This document shows, one piece after another, positions 31,909 to 41,240 of a stretch of DNA of 64,000 nt. The notes under the pieces were generated by a model that worked only from the letters and a program-made list of their open reading frames with translations, ran no database searches and was not told where the DNA came from. This DNA is from Azospirillum thiophilum (GTDB lineage: Bacteria > Pseudomonadota > Alphaproteobacteria > Azospirillales > Azospirillaceae), in the NCBI RefSeq assembly GCF_001305595.1, contig NZ_CP012402.1:1013001-1077000 (forward strand), given 5' to 3'. The number at the start of each line of letters is the position of its first letter. Position 1 is the stretch's first letter. Made by a program: the position numbers and the translations under genes.

Positions 31909-33417
31909 ATGCCCGACGCGAACACCGCCCTGCTGGCGAAACGTCTTTCCCGCACCATCCTCGACCGCCTGCCTCCGGCGATCGAACGCCCCGCCTACGA
32001 CCGCGCCGCGGTGACGCCGGGGATCGTCCATATCGGCCTCGGCGCCTTCTGCCGTGCCCATCTCGCCACCTACACCGACGACGTGCTGGCGACCGGCGAA
32101 ACCGGCTGGGGCATCGTCGGCGTCGATCCGCTGTCGCCGGCGATCCGTGACGCGCTGAAGCCGCAGGACGGACTCTATACCCTGCTGGTGCGCGAGGACG
32201 GCCGCGACAGCCTGCGTGTCGTCGGATCCTTCCTCGACGCCATGGCCACCGCAGACCAGTTGGACGAGGCGCTGGCGCTGATGTCCACGCCGGAGATCCG
32301 CATCGTCACCCTGACGGTGACCGAGAAGGGCTATTGCCAGGACGCCGCCACCGGCTCGCTGGACGAGATGCATCCGCTGATCCGCGCCGACCTCGCCGCT
32401 CCCGAAGCGCCGCGCAGCGTGCCCGGCCTGCTGGCCGAGGCGATCCGCCGCCGCCGCGCCGCCGGGCTGGCGCCCTTCACCGTGCTGGTCTGCGACAACC
32501 TCGCCCAGAACGGAATCAAGGTGCGCGGCATCGTAATCCGCTATGCCGAACTGCGCGATCCGGAGCTCGCCGCCTACATCGCGGAGCATGTCTCCTTCCC
32601 CTGCACCATGGTCGACCGCATCACGCCCGCCACGCAGGACGCCGACCGCGCCACTGTAGACGCGGCGCTGGGCTGCCGCGACGCCTGGCCGGTGGTCAGC
32701 GAGCCCTTCAAGCAATGGGTCATCGAGGACCGCTTCCCGCTCGGCCGCCCGGCCTGGGAGAAGGCCGGCGCCATCCTGGTCGATGACGTCCACCCGTTCG
32801 AGCTGATGAAGCTGCGCTGCCTGAACGGCGCCCATTCGCTTCTGGCCTACCTGTCGGTGGTCGCCGGCATCGAGACCATCGCCGACGCCATGGCCGACCC
32901 GCATCTGCCCGCCGTCATGCGCCGGCTGTGGGCCGAGGATCTGATCCCCACCCTGCCGCCGGTGCCGGGCACCGACATTCCCGCCTACACCGCGGCGCTG
33001 GAGGCGCGCTTCCGCAACCCCGGCATCCGGCATCGCACCATCCAGATCTCGTCCGACGGCTCGCAGAAGCTGCCGCCGCGCCTGCTGGAGCCGGCCCGCG
33101 AGCTGTTCGCCGCCGGCAGGATCCCCGCGGTGATCCCGCTGGCGGTCGCCGCCTGGATGCGCTTCCTGCTGGAGGTGGACGAGGCGGGCAATGCCTACAA
33201 GGTGGCCGACCCGTTGGCGGGCGCGCTGACCGGCATCGCCCGCGCCCACCGCGACGACCCCGCCGCCCTGGCCGACGCCCTGTTCGCCATCGGCGACGTC
33301 TTCGCGCCGGAACTGGCCGCCGAGGCCGCGTTCCGCACCGCCGTCGTCGCATGGCTCGAAAGCCTGATGACCGCCGGGGTCCGCCCGACGCTCGAGGCCT
33401 TTCTCGCCGCCCCTTGA
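31909..33417 (+). CDS. uxuB: D-mannonate oxidoreductase (fructuronate reductase)
   Basis: A 502-residue NAD-dependent enzyme of the long-chain mannitol dehydrogenase family. The nucleotide motif G-x-G-x-F-x-R-x-H is seen in IGLGAFCRAHLA (about residues 42-53). The catalytic Lys region is HPFELMKLRCLNGAHS (about 297-312, K-x5-N-x2-H). It reduces D-fructuronate to D-mannonate. It lies between the transporter and mannonate dehydratase, which separates UxuB from mannitol or altronate enzymes of the family. Confidence 0.9.
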   Translation: MPDANTALLAKRLSRTILDRLPPAIERPAYDRAAVTPGIVHIGLGAFCRAHLATYTDDVLATGETGWGIVGVDPLSPAIRDALKPQDGLYTLLVREDGRDSLRVVGSFLDAMATADQLDEALALMSTPEIRIVTLTVTEKGYCQDAATGSLDEMHPLIRADLAAPEAPRSVPGLLAEAIRRRRAAGLAPFTVLVCDNLAQNGIKVRGIVIRYAELRDPELAAYIAEHVSFPCTMVDRITPATQDADRATVDAALGCRDAWPVVSEPFKQWVIEDRFPLGRPAWEKAGAILVDDVHPFELMKLRCLNGAHSLLAYLSVVAGIETIADAMADPHLPAVMRRLWAEDLIPTLPPVPGTDIPAYTAALEARFRNPGIRHRTIQISSDGSQKLPPRLLEPARELFAAGRIPAVIPLAVAAWMRFLLEVDEAGNAYKVADPLAGALTGIARAHRDDPAALADALFAIGDVFAPELAAEAAFRTAVVAWLESLMTAGVRPTLEAFLAAP

Positions 33418-33483
33418 ATCCCCCCAAATCCGTAGCGGGTCCGCTCCCCGCAGCAATTTCCGATTTTTGAAAGGACCATGATC

Positions 33484-34680
33484 ATGCAAGAGACCTGGCG
33501 CTGGTTCGGCCCCGATGATCCCGTCACCCTGGAGAAGGCCCGTCAGGCCGGTGCAACCGGCATCGTCACCGCGCTGCATCACATGAACCAGGGCAGCGTC
33601 TGGACTCCTGAGGAAATCCAGAAGCGCCACGCCATGATCGAAGCCGCTGGCCTGACCTGGGCGGTGGTGGAAAGCATCGGCGTCGGCGAGGAGATCAAGA
33701 CCCGCACCGGCGACTACCGGACCAAGATCGACAATTACAAGCAGTCGATCCGCAACGTCGCCCGCGCCGGCATCCCGGTGATCTGCTACAACTTCATGGT
33801 CATCACCGACTGGAGCCGCACCAACCTGATGCACCGGCTGCCGAACGGCGGCTATGCCCTGCGCTACGACAGCGTCGACTTCGCCGCCTACGACCTGTTC
33901 GTGCTGCAGCGCAAGAACGCCGAGGCCAGCTACGACCCGGCCCATGTCGCCGCCGCCAAGACGCGGTTCGAGGCGATGACCGTGGAACAGGTGGCCGAGC
34001 TGGAACGCAACCTGATCGACTGGCTGCCAGCCCGTGACTTCGCCTATGACCGCAACAGCTTCCGCGGCATGCTGGAGCTCTACCAGGAGATCGGCGTCGA
34101 GGATCTGCGCACCAACCTGATCGAGTTCCTGCGCGAGATCGCGCCGGTGGCGGAAGAGGAAGGGGTGCGGCTGTGCATCCATCCCGACGACCCGTCCTTC
34201 CCGATCTTCGGTCTACCGCGCGTGATGTCCACCGCCGAGGATGTGCGGGCGCTGTTCGAAGCGGTGCCGCAGGAGGCCTGCGGGTTGACCCTGTGCACCG
34301 GCTCCTTCGGCTCCAACCCGAAGAACGATCTGGTGGCGATGGCGAAGGAGTTCGCGCCGCGCATCCATTTCGTCCATCTGCGCAACACCACGCACGAGCC
34401 GGACGGTTCCTTCTACGAGGCCGACCATCTGGGCGGCGACACCGACCTGATCGGCGTGGCCGCCGCCATGATCGCCGAGGAGGAGCGCCGCAAGGCGGCC
34501 GGGCGCGCCGATGCCCAGATCCCGATGCGGCCCGACCACGGCCATCTGCTGGGCGACGACATCGGCCAGACGATGAACCCCGGCTATTCCTTCGTCGGCC
34601 GGCTGAAGGGGCTGGCCGAACTGCGGGGCGTGATGCGGACCATCGAGGCGTTCCGCGCCGGCCGGCTGACGGCGCAATAG
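33484..34680 (+). CDS. uxuA: Mannonate dehydratase
   Basis: A 398-residue enzyme. The ATG at 33484 is preferred to 33478 because AAGGA is then eight bases upstream and the protein begins [13 protein letters not shown], as in E. coli UxuA. Metal-ligand regions are seen: CIHPDDP (about 237), [12 protein letters not shown] (about 273) and HFVHLRNT (about 298), with [12 protein letters not shown] near the C-terminus. It removes water from D-mannonate to give 2-keto-3-deoxygluconate. KDG kinase and aldolase are not in the window. Confidence 0.96.
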   Translation: MQETWRWFGPDDPVTLEKARQAGATGIVTALHHMNQGSVWTPEEIQKRHAMIEAAGLTWAVVESIGVGEEIKTRTGDYRTKIDNYKQSIRNVARAGIPVICYNFMVITDWSRTNLMHRLPNGGYALRYDSVDFAAYDLFVLQRKNAEASYDPAHVAAAKTRFEAMTVEQVAELERNLIDWLPARDFAYDRNSFRGMLELYQEIGVEDLRTNLIEFLREIAPVAEEEGVRLCIHPDDPSFPIFGLPRVMSTAEDVRALFEAVPQEACGLTLCTGSFGSNPKNDLVAMAKEFAPRIHFVHLRNTTHEPDGSFYEADHLGGDTDLIGVAAAMIAEEERRKAAGRADAQIPMRPDHGHLLGDDIGQTMNPGYSFVGRLKGLAELRGVMRTIEAFRAGRLTAQ

Positions 34681-34707
34681 GACGGATCGCGCGATCCCAA
34701 CAGCCTT

Positions 34708-34759
34708 CGATGGCCGGCGCAGGAGAGGTGGCATCCTTTCCACGCCGGCCATCGGCTTT
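34708..34759. terminator. Bidirectional terminator-like hairpin
   Basis: A perfect 12-bp stem (CGATGGCCGGCG, 34708-34719, against 34743-34754) with a 23-base loop, followed by GCTTTT. It lies between the convergent uxuA and siderophore ATPase genes and can serve both. Confidence 0.7.
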
Positions 34760-34773
34760 TCAGCCCAAATCCA

Positions 34774-35532
34774 TCAGCGGAAATACAGCGCCATCCGCCG
34801 GCCGTCGATTTCGTGGATGTCGGCCTCCACGCCGTAGAGGTCGCGGATGACGTCGGGGGTGATGATCTCCTCCGGCGGCCCTTCGTAGGCGATGCGTCCA
34901 TCGCGCATCGCCACGATGCGGTCCGAATAGCAAGATGCGAAATTGATGTCGTGCAGCACCAGGATCACGGTCTTGCGGAACTCGTCGGCGGTGCGGCGGA
35001 ACAGCTTCATCATCGCCACCGCGTGCTTGATGTCCAGGTTGTTCAACGGCTCGTCCAGCAGGATGTATTCGGTGTCCTGGCACAGCACCATGGCGATGAA
35101 GGCCCGCTGGCGCTGGCCGCCGGACAGCTCGTCGAGGAAGCGGTGGGCGACCGCCTCCAGGTCCAGGTAACGGATCACCCGCTCGATATGGCCCCTGTCC
35201 TCCACCGTCAGCCGTCCCTTGCTGTGGGGATAGCGGCCGAAGGCGATCAGGTCCCGCACGGTCAGGCGCGCCGTCATCTGGTTGTCCTGGCGCAGGATCG
35301 ACAGGCGGCGGGCCAGCACGTCGCCGGGCGTCGTCGTCACGTCCATCCCCTCCACCGTCACGGTACCGGCGGACATCGGCAACAGCCGGCTGATGATCGA
35401 CAGCAGCGTCGATTTTCCGGCGCCGTTCGCGCCGATCAGCGAGATCACGCCGCCGGCCGGCAGGGCGATCGAGACGTCGTCGACGACCAGGGTGTCGCCA
35501 TAGGATTTGCTGATGTTCCGGACCTCGATCAT
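34774..35532 (-). CDS. Siderophore ABC transporter ATPase, FecE/FepC family
   Basis: A 252-residue ATPase. Walker A is GANGAGKST (about residues 34-42), the signature LSGGQRQR (about 136), Walker B YILLDEPLNNLD (about 156) and the switch His in LVLHDIN. It powers import of an Fe(III)-siderophore. Its ATG overlaps the stop of the upstream permease by four bases; it is the last gene of a four-gene operon. Confidence 0.95.
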   Translation of the reverse strand: MIEVRNISKSYGDTLVVDDVSIALPAGGVISLIGANGAGKSTLLSIISRLLPMSAGTVTVEGMDVTTTPGDVLARRLSILRQDNQMTARLTVRDLIAFGRYPHSKGRLTVEDRGHIERVIRYLDLEAVAHRFLDELSGGQRQRAFIAMVLCQDTEYILLDEPLNNLDIKHAVAMMKLFRRTADEFRKTVILVLHDINFASCYSDRIVAMRDGRIAYEGPPEEIITPDVIRDLYGVEADIHEIDGRRMALYFR

Positions 35533-36512
35533 CGGGCCGCTCTCCGCACGAGGATGACCAGGAAGACGATGCCTCCCAGGAATTCGATGACGATGCCGAG
35601 GGCTCCGTTGAAGCCCAGCAGCCGTTCCAGCACCAGCTGGCCAGCCATCAGCGTCAGACTGGCGACCAGCGCCGCGACCGGCAGGATCAGCCGGTGGCGA
35701 TGCGTGTCGGCCAGCAGATAGGCCAGGTTGGCGACCAGAAGCCCGAAGAAGGTCACCGGCCCGACCAGCGCGGTGGAAACCGCGACCAGCACCGACACCA
35801 TCACCAGGATGCGCGTGACCTCCCGCCGGTGGTCGACGCCCAGGTTGATCGCCGCCTCCCGCCCCAGCGCCAGCACGTCCAGCACCCGCGCGTTGCGCCA
35901 GACCGCCACCGACACCGCCAGGACCACCAGCGCCGACACCGCCAGCAATTGGCCGTCCACCCGGTTGAAGCTGGCGAACAGCCGGTCCTGCACCACCAGG
36001 AACTCGTTGGGATCGATCACCCTCTGCAGGAAGCCGGCAAGGCTGCGGAACAGCACGCCGAAGACGATGCCGACCAGCATCAGCAGGTGCAGACCGCGCA
36101 GGCTGCCGGAAAACAGCCAGCGATAGAGCAGCCAGGAGAAGGCGACCATCGCCCCCACCTCGATCCCGAAGCGCAGGCGCGGATCGAAGGCGGCGACGGT
36201 GGCGGAGCCGAGCTGGAAGACCATCACCGTCTGGATCAGCCGGTAGAGGAAATCGAACCCCATGATCGACGGGGTCAGGATCCGGTTGTTGGTGATGGTC
36301 TGGAACAGGACAGTCGAGACGGCGATGGCATAGCCGACCAGCATCATCGCCGCGACCTTGGTCCCGCGGAAGGCCAGGATGAAGCCCCAGTTGCCGCGCG
36401 CACCCAGCGTGAGGAAGAAGAAGATGGCCGCGATGGTCAGCCCGCCGAGGCCGGCGAGCAGGATGGCCGGCGGCATCGCACGGCTATGAACCGGTCGGCG
36501 ATCAACCGGCAT
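35529..36512 (-). CDS. Siderophore ABC transporter permease 2, FecCD family
   Basis: A 327-residue membrane protein from the ATG at 36512 (GGAAG seven bases upstream); the longer frame begins inside the preceding gene. About nine hydrophobic segments. Family stretches: NRILTPSIMGFDFLY (about 75-89), LGREAAINLGVDH and VGPVTFFGLLVANLAYLL. Overlaps the preceding permease by 11 bases. It resembles the FatC/CeuC subgroup used for catecholate or carboxylate chelates. Confidence 0.92.
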   Translation of the reverse strand: MPVDRRPVHSRAMPPAILLAGLGGLTIAAIFFFLTLGARGNWGFILAFRGTKVAAMMLVGYAIAVSTVLFQTITNNRILTPSIMGFDFLYRLIQTVMVFQLGSATVAAFDPRLRFGIEVGAMVAFSWLLYRWLFSGSLRGLHLLMLVGIVFGVLFRSLAGFLQRVIDPNEFLVVQDRLFASFNRVDGQLLAVSALVVLAVSVAVWRNARVLDVLALGREAAINLGVDHRREVTRILVMVSVLVAVSTALVGPVTFFGLLVANLAYLLADTHRHRLILPVAALVASLTLMAGQLVLERLLGFNGALGIVIEFLGGIVFLVILVRRAAR

Positions 36513-37491
36513 GACTATTCTTCCGCAACAGAAGATAGAGGAAGATCGCACTGCCGACGATGCCCATCGTCGTGCCGATGGGGATTTCGTAGGGGCGGAT
36601 CACCAGCCGCCCGGCGATGTCGCAGGCCAGCACCAGCGCGGCACCCGACAGCGCCACCCAAGGCAGCGACCGGCGCATGTTGTCGCCCAGCGTCAGGCTG
36701 ACCAAGTTGGGCACGATCAGGCCGAGAAAGGGGATCATGCCGCAGGTGGCGATCACCGCCGCGGTGACCAGCGACACGATGACCAGCCCGAGCGAAACGA
36801 CGCGCCGGTGGTCGAGGCCGAGGTTCGTGGTGAAATCCTCCCCCAATCCGGCGACGGTGAAGCGGTCGGCCGCGGCGTAGGCCACCGCGGTCAGCACGGC
36901 GCCGATCCACAGCAGCTCGTACCGCCCGCGCAGCACGCCGGAAAAGTCGCCGGTCTCCCAGGCGCGCACCGACTGCATCAGGTCGAAACGGTAGGCGACG
37001 AACTCGGTCGACGCGGTGATGACCGCCCCCAGCATGATGCCGACCAGCGGCACGATCATCGGCGAGCGCAACGGCATCTGCCGCAGGATGCCCAGGAACA
37101 GCGCGGTGCCGGCCAGCGCGCAGGCTCCAGCCACCAGCATCCGGCCGAGGATCGGCGTTTCCGGTGCCAGCAGCGTCACCATCAGCATGCCGAACACCGC
37201 CGATTCCGCGGTACCTGCGGTGGAGGGCTCGACGAATTTGTTGCGGGCCAGCAACTGCAGGATCAGGCCGGACACCGCCATCCCCGCACCGGCCAGGATC
37301 AGCGCCAAGGTGCGCGGGATCCGGCTGATCAGCAGGATCTGCGCCGCGTCGTCCGACACACGGCCGAACAGGGTGCCGACGGATACGTCGCTGACACCGA
37401 CGAACAGACTGGCCGCCGCCAGCAGGATGACGACAACTGCGGCGGCAACGGCAGCGGCGACAGGCGCGGCGGCCGGGACGAGTCCCCTCAT
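36502..37491 (-). CDS. Siderophore ABC transporter permease 1, FecCD family
   Basis: A 329-residue membrane protein with about nine helices. Landmarks: SRIPRTLALILAGAGMAVSG (about 52-71), a family hallmark; NKFVEPSTAGTAESA; LGLDHRRVVSLGL; and CGMIPFLGLIVPNLVSL. It forms the channel with the overlapping second permease. It starts 58 bases after the binding-protein gene. Confidence 0.93.
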   Translation of the reverse strand: MRGLVPAAAPVAAAVAAAVVVILLAAASLFVGVSDVSVGTLFGRVSDDAAQILLISRIPRTLALILAGAGMAVSGLILQLLARNKFVEPSTAGTAESAVFGMLMVTLLAPETPILGRMLVAGACALAGTALFLGILRQMPLRSPMIVPLVGIMLGAVITASTEFVAYRFDLMQSVRAWETGDFSGVLRGRYELLWIGAVLTAVAYAAADRFTVAGLGEDFTTNLGLDHRRVVSLGLVIVSLVTAAVIATCGMIPFLGLIVPNLVSLTLGDNMRRSLPWVALSGAALVLACDIAGRLVIRPYEIPIGTTMGIVGSAIFLYLLLRKNSHAG

Positions 37492-37549
37492 GCCGGCGAT
37501 CCGCCGTCGCCGGCGAAGATGCCGGCGGCGGACAGGTGGGCGGCCATCG

Positions 37550-38506
37550 TCACGCCTTCCCCGTCAGCGCCGCCTCGATGCCGTCGACATCTTTCTGCAA
37601 CGCGTTCAGCCCGCCGCCGATCAGGTACCAGTTCGCCGCGTCCAGATAGGCGACCTGCCCCTTTTGCCAGGCCGTCGTCCGGCGCACGATGTCGTTGTCC
37701 AGCAGTTGGCGGGCGGACTGGCCCTCGCGCCCGATGGCGGAGTCCCGGTCGATCACGAACAGCCAGTCCGGGTTGGTCTGCAGGATGAACTCGAAATTGA
37801 TCGCCTGCCCGTGGTTGGCGGTGTCCAGGCCGTCCGCCGCCGGCACGATGCCGTATTCGGTGTGGAGCACCCCGAAGCGCGACCCCGGCCCATAGGCGCT
37901 GAGCTTGCCGCCGGTGGTCAGCACCAGCAGACCCCGGCCCGCCCCGGCAGCGACCGTCCGCAGATCCGCGATCGACGCGCGCAGCCTGTCGGCGCGGGCC
38001 TTCACCTCGGCGTCCTTGCCAAAGATCCGGCCCAGCGTGCCGGCATTGTCCAGCGCGCTGTCGATGAATCGCTCGGTCTTCACGGTCATGTCGATGGTCG
38101 GCGCGATGGCCGACAGCTCGGCATATTTGGGGGCGGACCGCCCGCCGACGATGATCAGGTCGGGGTCCGCCGCGTTCACCGCCTCGTAGTCCGGCTCGAA
38201 CAGCGTGCCGATCCGGGCATAGTCCGGGCCGTCATACCTGGCGAGATGGGAGGGCTTCAGCCCGGTCGGCGCACCCGCCACCGGCACACCCAGCACATCC
38301 AGCGTATCGAGGGAGGCCATGTCGAAGCACAGGACCTTGCCCACCGCCTTCGCCAGCCTGGTTTCGCCGCGGGCATGGCGCACGGTGCCGGGGGTGGCCG
38401 CCGTCTGGGCGGCTGCCAGCCGGGGCATCGCGAGAGGGGTCAGGCCGGCAAAGCCGATCGCCAGGCCCGCCGTCAACAGGTCTCTGCGGCGTGTCACGAT
38501 GGTCAT
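37550..38506 (-). CDS. Siderophore-binding periplasmic protein, FatB/CeuE type
   Basis: A 318-residue exported protein. The ATG at 38506 (GGGAG five bases upstream) is preferred over TTG 38518. The N-terminus TRRRDLLTAGLAIG looks like a Tat signal, cleaved near residue 34. Features: VLCFDMASLDTLDVLGVPVAG, then DPDLIIVGGRSAPKYAELSAIAPTID, typical of the helical-backbone binding fold. It captures the ferric chelate after TonB-dependent entry, possibly through the receptor at 41241. Confidence 0.92.
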   Translation of the reverse strand: MTIVTRRRDLLTAGLAIGFAGLTPLAMPRLAAAQTAATPGTVRHARGETRLAKAVGKVLCFDMASLDTLDVLGVPVAGAPTGLKPSHLARYDGPDYARIGTLFEPDYEAVNAADPDLIIVGGRSAPKYAELSAIAPTIDMTVKTERFIDSALDNAGTLGRIFGKDAEVKARADRLRASIADLRTVAAGAGRGLLVLTTGGKLSAYGPGSRFGVLHTEYGIVPAADGLDTANHGQAINFEFILQTNPDWLFVIDRDSAIGREGQSARQLLDNDIVRRTTAWQKGQVAYLDAANWYLIGGGLNALQKDVDGIEAALTGKA

Positions 38507-38645
38507 CACAACTCCCAAGCATGTCCAGGATGTCAGCGGATGGGCGGGCGGCGAAGGGTGCCGCAGGCGTCGAGGCGCCGGCCGCCCGGGCCGGAAGAAC
38601 TGAATCGGCCGCGCCCCCGGGGGTTGATCCAGGGCACATGCTAAC

Positions 38646-38664
38646 GCTACTCATTCTTACTTGC
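38646..38664. promoter_or_regulatory. Weak Fur-like site before the siderophore operon
   Basis: On the minus strand GCAAGTAAGAATGAGTAGC matches the GATAATGAGAATCATTATC form of the Fur box at about 12 of 19 positions. It sits 140 bases before the binding-protein ATG. The gap 38507-38847 (341 bases) holds no other recognisable gene or structure. Confidence 0.3.
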
Positions 38665-38847
38665 AAAAACTTTGGATCTGTCCAAAGCAATGCCCCGGCA
38701 TGCCTGACACTCGCAGCGCCGAAAGGGTCGGTGCGGTCGCGAACGGTCCTTCCGGGACCTTCGCGTCCTGTACAGGATCGCCTTGCCGGGCCCTGCCGGG
38801 CTCACCTCATATCGAACAATACGGGAAACGCGAAGGGAATCGAACGA

Positions 38848-39285
38848 ATGACCGATAATCTGCTTCCATCCTGGATGCTGTGGGCGCTGCTGTCGGCCTG
38901 CTTCGCGGCGCTGACCGCGATCCTCGCCAAGGTCGGCGTCGAGGGCGTCGGTTCCGACATGGCGACGCTGATCCGGACCGGCGTCATCTTCCTGCTGTTG
39001 ATCGGCATCGTCGTCGCCTCGGGCCAATCCCTGTCGCCGTCCACGGTTTCCGGCAAGTCCTGGCTGTTCCTCATCCTGTCCGGGCTGGCCACCGGTGCGT
39101 CCTGGCTGTGCTATTTCCGCGCGCTGAAGCTCGGCCCCGCCTCGCAGGTGGCTCCCGTCGACAAGCTCAGCGTGGTGCTGGTCGCCCTGTTCGGCGTCGT
39201 CTTCCTGGGTGAGAAACTGTCGGGAGCGAATTGGCTGGGCGTCGTCCTGATCGCGGCCGGCGTGATCCTGCTCGCCTTCAAATGA
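38848..39285 (+). CDS. Half-size EamA-family membrane protein
   Basis: A 145-residue protein with one EamA (DMT) repeat and about five helices, ending in the typical LGVVLIAAGVILLAF. Full transporters have two such repeats, so it probably works as a dimer. Conserved segments: AILAKVGVEGVGSDMATLIRT and LKLGPASQVAPVDKLSVVLVAL. GAAGGGA precedes the ATG. The substrate is unknown. It sits between two iron-related gene sets but shows no direct iron link. Confidence 0.9.
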   Translation: MTDNLLPSWMLWALLSACFAALTAILAKVGVEGVGSDMATLIRTGVIFLLLIGIVVASGQSLSPSTVSGKSWLFLILSGLATGASWLCYFRALKLGPASQVAPVDKLSVVLVALFGVVFLGEKLSGANWLGVVLIAAGVILLAFK

Positions 39286-39322
39286 AATCCAAACCGAACG
39301 GGCCGGGATCTTGCACTGCAAC

Positions 39323-39341
39323 GCGAATGCATATCATTATC
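39323..39341. promoter_or_regulatory. Fur-like box before the LysR-TrpD2 fusion gene
   Basis: GCGAATGCATATCATTATC matches the consensus GATAATGATAATCATTATC at 14 of 19 positions, with the right half ATCATTATC intact. It ends 64 bases before the ATG at 39406. Confidence 0.45.
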
Positions 39342-39405
39342 GGGAATCAAGCATAATGGCCGCGCCACGTTCGCGGAAAGCATCTGCAAGACCCTGGGGC
39401 ACCCG

Positions 39406-40887
39406 ATGGGCACCATGAACGATCTTCCATCCGTGCCCTGGCCGGACCCGCTCGCATCCCACCGGCAAAGCGACCAATTGAAGCGCGGGCGCATGATCGT
39501 CGCCTTCGATGCCCTGCTGTCGAAGCGCAACGTCACCTTGGCCGCCCGGCAGTTGGACATGCAGACGTCGGCACTCAGCCGCCTGCTCGGCCAGATGCGG
39601 GAGGAGTTCGGCGATCCGCTGTTCGTCCGCTCGGGCCGCGGCCTCGTCCCCACCCCCTTCGCCGAAGCGCTGCGACCGAAGGTACAGGCGCTGGCGGCGG
39701 CAATAGACAGCCTGTTCGTACCGATGGTGGCCGGCCCGGCCGCTGAGTCGCCCTTCGATCCCGGCTGGAACAAGCCCGGCGGCACTCCGGTTCCGCCTCT
39801 CGCCACCCGCCCGGCCAACCTGCTGGAAGGGCAGCCGACACCGGATGAGGTGATCGCGAATCTGGAGCGGCTCGGCCAGAGCGCTTCCCCCCATGACCGT
39901 CTGGCCCGCCATGTCGGCACGCTCGGGATCGCCGGCGGCGGGCATGGTCGCCCGCTGACCGGTGGGGAAGCCGAAGAGGCGATGGGCATCGTCCTGGCCG
40001 GTGACGCCGACCCGATCCAGATCGGCGCGCTGTTCGGCATGATGCGCGTGCGCGGAGCGACCGCACCGGAACTTGCCGGCTTCGTACGGGCGATGCAGGC
40101 GCATGTCGCCGGCCGGCTGGGCCGGACGATCCATGCCGATGTGGATTGGCCCTGCTTCACCTCGCCCAATTACCACAACCCGCCCTGGTTCTTTCATGCC
40201 GCGAAGCTGGTGGCGCAAGCCGGGTATCGCGTCCTGCTGCACGGCAACACCGGAAGCGGCGGCGCTGCCGGACGCTATGAGGTTGTCGCCTCCGCGCTGG
40301 GGATCCCGGTCTGTCCGACCGCGGACGACATCGCCGCCGCCCTGGACGGCGAACGGATCGCCTATGTCCCGCTGACCGCGCTCGCCCCGCAGATCCATCG
40401 GCTGATCGCCCTGCACCGGCTGACCCAGTTTCGCACGGCGGCGTTGGAAGCCGTCCATCTGCTGAAGCCCGGCGGCGGACGGACCAGCCTGTTGGGCGTG
40501 GCAAAGCCGTCTTATCGGGATCTGCATCGCGATACCGCCCGGCTCCTGGGCTGGAAGGACATGGCGGTACTGGGCAGCGTTCGCGACGTCGCCCAATATG
40601 CGCCTTTCCGACCCGCCACCATCCACCGGCTGATCGACGGCGAGCCGGCCGACCTCGCCCTGCCCGCCCTCATCGGGGAGCCGCCTGTCACCCCGCGCCC
40701 GCGCGGCACCAGCCTGGACTACTGGCAAGGGGTGTGGAGCGGAGCCATGCGCGACGCCCGCGCCGAACGGATCATCGTCGGCACGACAGCCTTCGCACTG
40801 TTCGCCCTGCCGGACACCGTCCGTATCGGCATCGGCGAAGCCATGGCCAGGGCCGAGGAATTGTGGAAAGCCCGCCGGCTCCGCTGA
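39406..40887 (+). CDS. LysR-type HTH fused to a TrpD2/YbiB-like glycosyltransferase-3 domain
   Basis: A 493-residue protein of unusual build; a second in-frame ATG at 39415 is also possible. Residues about 30-95 are a LysR-type helix-turn-helix (LLSKRNVTLAARQLD, TSALSRLLGQMREEFGDPLFVR). Instead of the LysR effector domain, residues about 140-490 form a phosphoribosyltransferase-like (glycosyltransferase family 3) fold with SPHDRLARHVGTLGIAGGG, a LAGDADPIQIGALFGMMRVRG helical region and LLHGNTGSGG (about 276-285). This matches TrpD2/YbiB proteins, which bind nucleic acid. A DNA-binding regulator seems likely; catalytic activity is doubtful. A Fur-like box precedes it, and the Fiu-like receptor and piuC follow, an arrangement reminiscent of ybiB near fiu-ybiX in E. 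coli. Confidence 0.88.
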   Translation: MGTMNDLPSVPWPDPLASHRQSDQLKRGRMIVAFDALLSKRNVTLAARQLDMQTSALSRLLGQMREEFGDPLFVRSGRGLVPTPFAEALRPKVQALAAAIDSLFVPMVAGPAAESPFDPGWNKPGGTPVPPLATRPANLLEGQPTPDEVIANLERLGQSASPHDRLARHVGTLGIAGGGHGRPLTGGEAEEAMGIVLAGDADPIQIGALFGMMRVRGATAPELAGFVRAMQAHVAGRLGRTIHADVDWPCFTSPNYHNPPWFFHAAKLVAQAGYRVLLHGNTGSGGAAGRYEVVASALGIPVCPTADDIAAALDGERIAYVPLTALAPQIHRLIALHRLTQFRTAALEAVHLLKPGGGRTSLLGVAKPSYRDLHRDTARLLGWKDMAVLGSVRDVAQYAPFRPATIHRLIDGEPADLALPALIGEPPVTPRPRGTSLDYWQGVWSGAMRDARAERIIVGTTAFALFALPDTVRIGIGEAMARAEELWKARRLR

Positions 40888-40900
40888 CCGCTCAGAAAAT

Positions 40901-40919
40901 GCAAATAATTCTTATTATC
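40901..40919. promoter_or_regulatory. Fur-like box between the fusion gene and the TonB receptor
   Basis: On the minus strand GATAATAAGAATTATTTGC matches the Fur consensus at 14 of 19 positions, with GATAAT intact. It is 321 bases before the receptor ATG, at the left end of a 353-base AT-rich gap (40888-41240) without a supported gene. Confidence 0.45.
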
Positions 40920-41135
40920 ATAGTTGCGTTTCGGCAACAGTGGTCGGACAAAAAAAGGGATTTTCAGCCGGTGCGCGACTGAACCGCGATTCCGATCCGG
41001 CAACAAACCTTTGATACAAAACTAAATTTCAAAGGCCAAAGGTCCAGCGGCAGCAAACTCTGACAAGAACCTTTACACGCCATTGGTGCGTGCAGCAGTC
41101 GCTTGGATGCAAACAATATCCACCAGATTTTGCAA

Positions 41136-41152
41136 TTTAGAATAATTCTGAA
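41136..41152. promoter_or_regulatory. Irr/ICE-like box before the TonB receptor
   Basis: TTTAGAA-TAA-TTCTGAA differs at one of 14 defined positions from TTTAGAA-N3-TTCTAAA, the iron-control element recognised by Irr in rhizobia (consensus from memory). It ends 88 bases before the receptor ATG at 41241, a sensible operator distance. Confidence 0.5.
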
Positions 41153-41240
41153 TCTCAGTCATTGTCCGGGGGGCCTATCCCGTTGGTAGAAGCGCTGACA
41201 GCGACAGACACACGCCCTTGGCGCATTTCGGGAGAGCTTG

